Shown here one piece after another: positions 1 to 4,803 of a stretch of 5,645 bases of DNA. A program made the translations under genes and the position numbers. This DNA is from Burkholderiales bacterium (GTDB taxonomy: Bacteria; Pseudomonadota; Gammaproteobacteria; Burkholderiales; Burkholderiaceae_D). The notes under the pieces are model-generated. The model ran no database searches. It was given only the letters and a program-made list of their open reading frames with translations, and was not told the DNA's origin. The stretch is taken from assembly GCA_028868455.1 (NCBI GenBank), contig JAGWUK010000230.1, positions 1 through 5,645 of the forward strand. The letters run 5' to 3'. Position 1 is the first letter of the stretch; every line of letters begins with the position of its first letter.

Positions 1-6
1 GGGTTT

Positions 7-24
7 CGAGATGCATGCATCTCG
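7..24. repeat. Perfect 18-bp palindrome
   Basis: The sequence CGAGATGCATGCATCTCG is its own reverse complement over all 18 bases. It lies 11 bp before a second perfect palindrome (36-57). No gene is visible nearby within the window. It could be part of the 3' untranslated end of a gene to the left, a protein-binding site, or part of a dispersed palindromic repeat. The sequence does not decide between these. A T-run typical of an intrinsic terminator is absent on the right-hand side. Confidence 0.6.
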
Positions 25-35
25 CCAGCGTAACG

Positions 36-57
36 GTATGCGCTTGCAAGCGCATAC
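36..57. repeat. Perfect 22-bp palindrome
   Basis: Positions 36-57 read GTATGCGCTTG followed directly by its exact reverse complement CAAGCGCATAC. With no unpaired loop, it would form either a cruciform or a two-fold symmetric binding site rather than a normal RNA hairpin. Together with the palindrome at 7-24 it makes a tight pair of symmetric elements. The function is unknown. REP-like elements or a dimeric regulator site are possible. Confidence 0.6.
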
Positions 58-114
58 TCCCAAGAGCAAGGCTGCAGCGAGTTTCCTTCATTTCCCATTT
101 TTCGTGATGCGTAA

Positions 115-282
115 ATTGGGCTGGAGCGTAGCGTAAGCACCCGAAGGGCAAGTCTGCGGTCGCCTTTTCTTGGCTTACTTGCTTTTGGCGAAGCAAAAGA
201 AAGTAAGGCGTCCGCCGGGACGAGACCCGGCCGGCTATCGTTGCTCATCCGTGTTGTCACTACTGCTGAAGATCGCCAATGA
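115..282 (+). repeat. Repeat-like segment, open frame with no start codon
   Basis: One forward frame is open from just after a stop at 112-114 to the TGA at 280-282, but it has no ATG, GTG or upstream TTG start, so I do not call it a gene. The translation includes STRRASLRSPFLGLLAFGEA and, a few residues later, KESKASAGTRPG. From memory, near-identical peptides turn up in many short hypothetical proteins of Burkholderiales and related bacteria, which suggests a widespread non-coding repeat that is often mis-annotated. The segment contains the hairpin at 174-207 and a CCGGCCGG octamer at 227-234 that recurs at 337-344. The limits of the repeat unit cannot be set from one copy. The 115-282 span is only the extent of the open frame, and the recognisable part ends near 234. 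Confidence 0.45.
174..207. repeat. Inverted repeat / hairpin in the repeat-like segment
   Basis: The left arm CTTACTTGCTTTTG (174-187) and right arm CAAAAGAAAGTAAG (194-207) pair over 14 positions with one mismatch, around the 6-nt loop GCGAAG. An RNA copy would fold stably. There is no trailing T-run on the plus strand, so it is not a typical intrinsic terminator. It appears to be the structural core of the surrounding repeat-like segment. Confidence 0.6.
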
Positions 283-517
283 TGTCGCTGGATGCTGGCC
301 GTTCAAATTCTGACGTTCACGGCATAGTGAAGATTGCCGGCCGGTGGTAGTTCGGCACGTGCCCACAATTCTGTCTTACAAAATTCGGCAGAATCTGTTA
401 CATAATCGAATACCCTGACGGCTCTCGTCAAACAGACGGTGCACAGCGACACAGCAACCTGTCCGCTGGCCAACCTTGATTGAGCCCAATACCCACTAAT
501 TTTGTTGAGGATGTTGT
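283..517 (+). promoter_or_regulatory. Upstream region of the MarC-family gene, promoter not resolved
   Basis: No gene is seen here on either strand. The best -10-like element is CATAAT at 401-406. A TTACAA at 376-381 could be a -35, but the 19-bp gap is long and the match is poor, so the promoter is only suggested. An imperfect direct repeat (TCTGTCTTACA at 370-380 and TCTGTTACA at 394-402) overlaps these elements and could be a regulator site. A 10-bp palindrome GGCACGTGCC lies at 354-363. The ribosome binding site of the following gene is TGAGG at 506-510. Confidence 0.25.
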
Positions 518-1204
518 ATGAGCATTGCGATGATTGTTTTTTTCAAGGCGTTGATCGTGGTTCCGATCACCTTGTTGCCCATTCTGAACCCGATCGCGAT
601 CGCGCCGATTTTTCTGTCCATGACAGGACCGATAGAGCCGCTGGTGTCGCGCCGGCTGGCCAAACGGATTGCCTTGAATTGTTTTTTCCTGTTGATGGGT
701 GCGGTGTTCGTCGGTTCGTATGTCTTGGATTTTTTCGGTATTTCTTTGCCTATCGTCCGCGTGGCGGGCGGTATCGTAGTGGCGATGGCAGGCTGGAAAT
801 TGTTGAACGATCAGGGGCAAGATAAATTGCGCGCATCGGTTGCCGAGGCGTCCAGCAATGGCACCTGGGATAAAGAAGAATTGCGCCGCCGTAGCTTTTA
901 TCCCTTCAGTTTCCCTCTGACCGTGGGCCCCGGCACGATTGCGGCCTCCATTACGCTGGGCACGCAAATGCCGCATAAGCCGGTGGACTGGATTATCACC
1001 AGCATCGCGTCGGCACTTGGCGTGTTTTTGACTTCGCTGGTGATTTATCTGTGCTACCGCTTTGCCCGTAATATGGAGCGCGTGCTGGGTGACGTTGGCG
1101 CCATCGTACTGCTGCGCTTGTCTGCTTTTATTTTGCTGTGCATCGGCATAGAAATCGGCTGGGCTGGCATTTCTGCTTTACTGGAAGATATCGGCATTCA
1201 TTGA
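518..1204 (+). CDS. MarC family (UPF0056) integral membrane protein
   Basis: This 228-aa protein matches the MarC/YchE/YhgN family of small inner-membrane proteins, whose substrate is not established. The early link of MarC to multiple antibiotic resistance was not upheld. Visible features are six hydrophobic segments, near residues 6-33, 50-73, 76-96, 133-149, 157-180 and 190-218. The family signature NPIAIAPIF is at 24-32, the conserved proline/glycine stretch FYPFSFPLTVGPGTIA at 127-142, and GIEIGWAG at 210-217. A hydrophilic loop (about 97-126) separates the two halves, which look like an inverted repeat of three helices each. The length is normal for the family. The ATG at 518 is chosen because TGAGG lies 7 nt upstream and the hydrophobic N-terminus follows directly. 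The stop overlaps the convergent cadR gene by 7 nt. No operon partner is visible. The family call is firm and the function unknown. Confidence 0.93.
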   Translation: MSIAMIVFFKALIVVPITLLPILNPIAIAPIFLSMTGPIEPLVSRRLAKRIALNCFFLLMGAVFVGSYVLDFFGISLPIVRVAGGIVVAMAGWKLLNDQGQDKLRASVAEASSNGTWDKEELRRRSFYPFSFPLTVGPGTIAASITLGTQMPHKPVDWIITSIASALGVFLTSLVIYLCYRFARNMERVLGDVGAIVLLRLSAFILLCIGIEIGWAGISALLEDIGIH

Positions 1205-1638
1205 TTGGTGGAAGGTGTTGCATGGCAGGCGCAGGCCTCGCCATGCGCTGCGGCGACCAGCTCATGCAGGATGCCGCATTCTTTTCCTGTATGCGCATCG
1301 TCGCATCGCCCGCGCAACTGGCTCAGTTGCTTTTCCAGTGCCCGCATGCTTTTCAGACGTGCCTTGACTCTCGCGATTTGCGCGTCGATCAATTGATTGA
1401 TATCGCCGCAATCGTCACCCGGATTGTGCATAAAAGCGACCAGGCGGCGCACGTCCGCCAGAGGAATGTCCAGCGCACGGCAATGGCGGATGAAGGATAG
1501 TCGCTCCAGATGCGCAGCGGTGTAACTGCGATAGCCGTTTTCCTGGCGCGCCGCTTCCTGCAACAAGCCCTGCTTTTCGTAGTAACGTATGGTTTCTGTA
1601 TCGACGCCAGTGGAGGCGGACAATTCACTGATGCGCAT
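1198..1638 (-). CDS. cadR: CadR/PbrR-type MerR family heavy-metal-responsive regulator
   Basis: This 146-aa dimeric activator senses Cd(II), Pb(II) and perhaps Zn(II), and twists its target promoter open when metal is bound. Residues 1-26 form the MerR helix-turn-helix (MRISELSASTGVDTETIRYY, then EKQGLL). The wing motif ENGYRSY is at 33-39, and the long dimerisation helix spans about 77-110. The metal-site cysteines of the CadR/PbrR group are present as C77 (DDCGD), C112 (GRCDD) and C121 (KECGIL). The tail HGEACACH (132-139) adds His and Cys residues that could form a second site, as the His-rich tail does in some CadR proteins. Aligned Cys positions fit CadR better than ZntR, CueR or MerR. 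The start has AAGG 6 nt upstream (1645-1648). The gene is divergent from the Cd/Zn ATPase gene, its obvious target, and its stop overlaps the MarC-family gene. The family is near certain; the exact preferred metal is inferred. Confidence 0.93.
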   Translation of the reverse strand: MRISELSASTGVDTETIRYYEKQGLLQEAARQENGYRSYTAAHLERLSFIRHCRALDIPLADVRRLVAFMHNPGDDCGDINQLIDAQIARVKARLKSMRALEKQLSQLRGRCDDAHTGKECGILHELVAAAHGEACACHATPSTNQ

Positions 1639-1644
1639 GATTTA

Positions 1645-1666
1645 CCTTTTCGTTTAAGAATTTATA
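1645..1666 (-). promoter_or_regulatory. cadR ribosome binding site and candidate -10
   Basis: On the minus strand AAAAGG (1645-1650) precedes the cadR ATG by 6 nt and is a good Shine-Dalgarno site. TATAAA (1661-1666) is a plausible -10. No convincing -35 is found 16-19 bp further upstream, so cadR may have a weak promoter or be transcribed from a start further away. This promoter lies about 280 bp from the MerR-type site of the ATPase gene, so the two genes do not share one compact divergent promoter. Confidence 0.35.
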
Positions 1667-1676
1667 CAAACCTGGC

Positions 1677-1790
1677 TTAGCGGTATTCCGGCGTCTGATT
1701 AACTGGTGTGGCCAGCGCCGTCGCCTCGCCTTCATAATGTACTTTTACAGCATTGACATATACTACCCCTGAGTATTTTTTCAGATCGCT
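1677..1790 (-). pseudogene. Possible gene remnant upstream of cadR
   Basis: A minus-strand frame of 37 codons is open between a stop at 1791-1793 and the TAA at 1677-1679. It has no ATG or GTG start, so it cannot be an intact gene. Its translation looks protein-like (for example VYVNAVKVHYEGEATALA, ending in TPEYR). An adjoining minus-strand frame just upstream also reads plausibly (KFIEKYPNAQMNKAI then stop). The two would join only with a frame change, which is what a decayed gene end would look like. I recognise no family. Chance open frames remain a serious alternative. Confidence 0.2.
1753..1776 (+). promoter_or_regulatory. TTGACA plus ATACT-N7-AGTAT dyad, unassigned operator
   Basis: A perfect -35 hexamer TTGACA (1753-1758) is followed at once by the inverted repeat ATACT (1760-1764) and AGTAT (1772-1776), separated by ACCCCTG. 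A dyad with a C-tract next to a -35 resembles operators of CsoR/FrmR-type metal or aldehyde sensors as I remember them, but no good -10 is seen 16-19 bp downstream and no CsoR gene is in the window. It may be a relict promoter. It could also be a second site used by CadR, though it lacks the usual GC-rich CadR half-sites. Confidence 0.25.
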
Positions 1791-1829
1791 TTATTCATCT
1801 GCGCATTGGGATATTTTTCAATAAATTTT

Positions 1830-1949
1830 ATGGGAGTATGTGAAAACCAAGCAATTGCAGTGGCGCGTCTGACGCAAGTCCAGATGCGGCAGAATGACGA
1901 GCGACTGGATTTCTGGCTAAGGGCGAACGCCCATGCATTTGCTGCTTGA
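1830..1949 (+). other. Unsupported 39-codon open frame before the ATPase promoter
   Basis: An ATG at 1830 opens 39 codons, ending in RANAHAFAA and a TGA at 1947-1949 that lies inside the -35 of the ATPase promoter. No Shine-Dalgarno sequence precedes it (the upstream bases are AT-rich), and I recognise no family. The composition is coding-like at the C-terminal half, so it could be a fragment of a lost gene or a small protein. It is listed because it fills most of the spacer between the two dyads. Confidence 0.15.
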
Positions 1950-1976
1950 CCCTGTAGTGACTCCAGAGTTTACACT
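1946..1976 (+). promoter_or_regulatory. MerR-type promoter and CadR operator of the Cd/Zn ATPase gene
   Basis: TTGACC (1946-1951, -35) and TACACT (1971-1976, -10) are separated by 19 bp instead of the usual 17. This stretched spacing is the hallmark of promoters activated by MerR-family proteins. Between them lies the dyad CTGTAGT (1952-1958) and ACTCCAG (1960-1966), centred on 1959 with one mismatch. It extends to AC/GT at 1949-1950 and 1968-1969. The right half, ACTCCAGAGT, is close to the known ZntR operator half-site. Transcription should start near 1983, giving a leader of about 130 nt. The sensor is presumably the divergently encoded CadR. Confidence 0.85.
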
Positions 1977-2021
1977 GGTTTAAATTTTTCAGTAATAACA
2001 GAAGCTGACGCAAACATTGTC

Positions 2022-2051
2022 CTGACCTGACATCGCCACGATCACGGTCAG
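2022..2051 (+). other. Stem-loop in the ATPase mRNA leader
   Basis: CTGACCTGA (2022-2030) can pair with TCA (2042-2044) and GGTCAG (2046-2051), leaving a single bulged C at 2045 and an 11-nt loop. It sits in the roughly 130-nt leader between the predicted transcription start and the ATG at 2116. No T-run follows, so it is not a terminator. It may affect mRNA stability, or be incidental. Confidence 0.3.
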
Positions 2052-2115
2052 AACAGTGCAAACATTTGCCACATTGACGGCGAATGGTTTTGCGAGCTCA
2101 CAAGTGAGACTTATG

Positions 2116-4362
2116 ATGACGAGCAAACCACCCTGCTGCGGCCACGATGATGCTGCGTGCACAACATCAACGCAACACCAGCACGAGCCGGCCACACAAG
2201 CGCCGGCAGACGCCAGCACCTGCGATACACAAACGCTGAAACTGCGCATAGACAACATGGATTGCCCGACCGAAGAGGCGCTGATACGTCGCGCATTGTC
2301 GGGCATTGAAGGCGTTGCAGCGCTGGATTTCGACCTGATCAACCGCATCCTGACTGTGCACCATCAACTGGACGACGTGCAGCCAATCCATCGTCTGTTG
2401 CAACAAATCGGCATGCGGGGCATGGAGCTGCGAGTGACGACATCGACCACAACCGCGCTTGCACCAGCGGTAACAAAAACGCAGCTGGCGCGCGTACTCA
2501 TCGGCGGTCTGGCGGCAATCGGTGCCGAAGCCTGGGTCTGGCACAGTGATGCCGGACTGTCGTGGCCCGTTGCGCTGCTGACGCTACTCGCGATATTCAG
2601 CAGCGGTTTGCCAACCTTGAAAAAGGGCTGGATTGCGCTGCGTCACTTGACGCTGAACATCCATTTGCTGATGACAGCCGCCGTACTCGGCGCGCTGGCA
2701 ATCGGCCAGTGGCCGGAGGCGGCGATGGTGATCTGGCTGTTTGCCATTGCAGAAATGATTGAGGCTGCCAGTCTGGCGCGCGCACGCGATGTCATCAGCG
2801 GGCTGCGTTCGCAAGCGCCGGAAACCGCCTGGCTCTTGCAGGCCGACAGCAGTTGGGCCGCAACCGACACGCACAGCATACATATTGGCCAGACCATCCA
2901 GGTTCGCCCCGGCGACCGCATCGCGCTAGATGGCATCGTCGAAACCGGCAGTTCCAGCGTGAATCAGGCCGCCATTACCGGCGAAAGCATGCCGGTCGAA
3001 AAAAACCTTGGCGATCAGGTCTACGCTGGCACCCTGAATCAGTCCGGTGTGCTTCAGGTGCGTGTGACTGCCACCCAGGATTCCACCATGCTGGCGCGCA
3101 TTGCCTTGTCGGTGCAGGATGCGCAAAGCAAACGCGCGCCCATGCAAAGGCTGGTCGATAAATTTGCCGCCGTGTACACGCCGACGGTGTTCGTGTTTGC
3201 CTTGCTGATGGCAATCCTGCCACCGCTGCTAGGGCAACACGCGTGGCGCGACAGTCTGTATCAGGCTCTGGTTTTACTGGTGATCGCCTGCCCCTGTGCG
3301 CTGGTGATCTCGACGCCGGTCACTGTTGTCAGCGGACTGGCACTGGCGGCGCGGCGCGGCATCGTCGTCAAAGGCGGCCTGTATCTGGAGCAAGGAAAAC
3401 AACTGCGCCTGATCGCGCTGGATAAGACCGGCACCCTGACCGAAGGCAAGCCACGTCTGAATGGCATCGTCAGCCTGTCGGAATTATCGCCGGAACAGCT
3501 ATTGCACATCGCTGCGAGCCTGGATGCGCATTCCAGTCATCCGCTGGCTCAGGCTCTGTTGACGGCCTGCCAGACGAGCTTATTGCCGGTCAACGATCTG
3601 GCTCTGCTCAGCGACGGGCGCGGACGCGGCGTGCATGGAAACCTCGCCGGACACCGCTACCAGCTCGGCAACCGTGCCATGCTCGACGCCCTGCAGCAAC
3701 AAAGTCCGGGCAGCACAGCACAGCCTGACTTTGAAAGCGAACTACAACGACTTGAAGCACAGGCCAATACCGTTATGTTTTTATGTCGCGAAGGCCGATT
3801 GCTGGGCTTGCTGGCGGTTGCTGATCAGGTACGCAGCAGCAGCCGTGAAGCCGTCGCGCAATTGCACGCGTTACAGGTACGTACGGTCATGCTGACGGGC
3901 GACAACCCGCACACGGCGCAAGCGATTGCCGCGCAGACCGGCATTACCGAGATTCGCAGCCATTTGCTGCCAGACGATAAGCTGACGGCCATACAGGAAT
4001 TTGTTCAGCAAGGTGTGACCGGCATGTGCGGCGACGGTATTAACGATGCACCAGCGCTGGCCTGCGCCAACATTGGATTTGCAATGGCAGCGGGCAGCGA
4101 TACAGCGTTGGAAACGGCAGATGTGGCGCTGATGCAGAACGATTTACGCAAGATACCGGAATTCATCCGTATCTCGCGCCATACATCGCGCCTGTTATGG
4201 CAAAACATCGGCTTTGCACTGGCGATCAAGTTCTTATTTTTTGGACTGGCACTGGGAGGCTATGCCAGCCTGTGGATGGCAGTCTTTGCCGATACCGGAA
4301 CAAGCTTACTGGTGGTGTTAAACGGGTTGCGTGTGCTGGCTTATGTTGACCCATCCGACTGA
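2116..4362 (+). CDS. cadA: Zn(II)/Cd(II)/Pb(II)-exporting P1B-type ATPase (CadA/ZntA type)
   Basis: This 748-aa inner-membrane pump uses ATP to expel divalent soft metals from the cytoplasm. The N-terminus is Cys/His-rich (C7, C8, H10, C15, H21, H23, C36). A heavy-metal-associated domain follows (about 40-110), with DCPTEE at 49-54 in place of CxxC. Eight membrane segments start near residues 126, 150, 181, 201, 354, 382, 697 and 718. The actuator loop has TGES (288-291). The transport motif CPC is at 392-394 in segment 6, the phosphorylated D436 is in DKTGT, HP is at 475-476, TGDN at 594-597 and GDGIND at 639-644. D726 in the last segment (ADTGTS) corresponds to the essential Asp714 of E. 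coli ZntA, which points to Zn/Cd/Pb rather than Cu. Tandem ATGs at 2113 and 2116 follow GTGAGA (2104-2109). I chose 2116 for its 6-nt spacing. A GTG at 2056 would add 20 residues with no family character. The gene is driven by the MerR-type promoter at 1946-1976. Confidence 0.96.
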   Translation: MTSKPPCCGHDDAACTTSTQHQHEPATQAPADASTCDTQTLKLRIDNMDCPTEEALIRRALSGIEGVAALDFDLINRILTVHHQLDDVQPIHRLLQQIGMRGMELRVTTSTTTALAPAVTKTQLARVLIGGLAAIGAEAWVWHSDAGLSWPVALLTLLAIFSSGLPTLKKGWIALRHLTLNIHLLMTAAVLGALAIGQWPEAAMVIWLFAIAEMIEAASLARARDVISGLRSQAPETAWLLQADSSWAATDTHSIHIGQTIQVRPGDRIALDGIVETGSSSVNQAAITGESMPVEKNLGDQVYAGTLNQSGVLQVRVTATQDSTMLARIALSVQDAQSKRAPMQRLVDKFAAVYTPTVFVFALLMAILPPLLGQHAWRDSLYQALVLLVIACPCALVISTPVTVVSGLALAARRGIVVKGGLYLEQGKQLRLIALDKTGTLTEGKPRLNGIVSLSELSPEQLLHIAASLDAHSSHPLAQALLTACQTSLLPVNDLALLSDGRGRGVHGNLAGHRYQLGNRAMLDALQQQSPGSTAQPDFESELQRLEAQANTVMFLCREGRLLGLLAVADQVRSSSREAVAQLHALQVRTVMLTGDNPHTAQAIAAQTGITEIRSHLLPDDKLTAIQEFVQQGVTGMCGDGINDAPALACANIGFAMAAGSDTALETADVALMQNDLRKIPEFIRISRHTSRLLWQNIGFALAIKFLFFGLALGGYASLWMAVFADTGTSLLVVLNGLRVLAYVDPSD

Positions 4363-4652
4363 GGAGCTTCATTCAGCATCAGCGCATGCTCAACCCGATC
4401 GGATTCGTCGCCGATGCGGCTTTGCCACGCGCGCACGAAATAGGATTTTTCAGTCGCCGTTGGCTCTTCGTACCAGATCACCATCAATGTTCCTTTGTGA
4501 TCGTGGATTTTGGCCAGCTTGGTGATGCAGACAGTATTGCGATCCACGTCTGCCAGACCGATGGCATAGCCATACACACGGCTCAGACGCTCGATGCGGT
4601 CTGGTTCGGTTTCGCTGTTGGTCGCCGAAATTTTTGGATGATCCAGATACAT
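4341..4652 (-). CDS. Hypothetical 103-aa soluble protein downstream of spoVR
   Basis: I do not recognise this protein. It is likely a real gene: GGAG (4661-4664) lies 8 nt before the ATG, the codons follow the same G/C-ending preference as the neighbours, and no better frame covers the span. The protein is acidic, has one cysteine, and shows no signal peptide or membrane segment. It begins MYLDHPKISATNSETEPDR. The middle (about residues 26-64) reads as alternating strands and turns, including ITKLAKIHDHKGTLMVIWYE, which suggests a small alpha/beta or beta-barrel fold. The last residues (LNEAPQSDGST) look disordered. It lies on the same strand as spoVR, 151 nt downstream, so it could be co-transcribed, although the gap allows its own promoter. 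Its 3' end overlaps the convergent ATPase gene by 22 nt. No function is proposed. Confidence 0.75.
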   Translation of the reverse strand: MYLDHPKISATNSETEPDRIERLSRVYGYAIGLADVDRNTVCITKLAKIHDHKGTLMVIWYEEPTATEKSYFVRAWQSRIGDESDRVEHALMLNEAPQSDGST

Positions 4653-4803
4653 GGTGCAGTCTCCGTCTGATAAGGTGCAAACGATTTTATCCGATCAGCT
4701 TCGGGACGGCTATCGACATTTGATGCTGTGTCGCAATGCCGTTGTCGGGCAGCATCGCCAACGATGTGTTGCCACGATTGCGTGCCGTCCTCATTTGCCA
4801 TGA

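Noticed and set aside
428..976. 182-codon minus-strand open frame
   Set aside because: It lies opposite the MarC-family gene, has a low-complexity Arg/Gln/His-rich translation typical of antisense shadow frames, and has no family resemblance.
1921..1932. GGGCG-AA-CGCCC inverted repeat just before the ATPase -35, as a terminator
   Set aside because: Only four to five base pairs and no T-run follow, so there is no support for termination.
2097..2108. CTCAC-AA-GTGAG inverted repeat covering the ATPase ribosome binding site, as a possible translational switch
   Set aside because: The 2-nt loop is too small. With a realistic loop only four base pairs remain, too weak to hide the site.
4753..4766. 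CATCG-CCAA-CGATG hairpin downstream of spoVR, as its terminator
   Set aside because: The stem is only five pairs and no T-run follows on the minus strand. The 151-nt spacer otherwise shows nothing definite.
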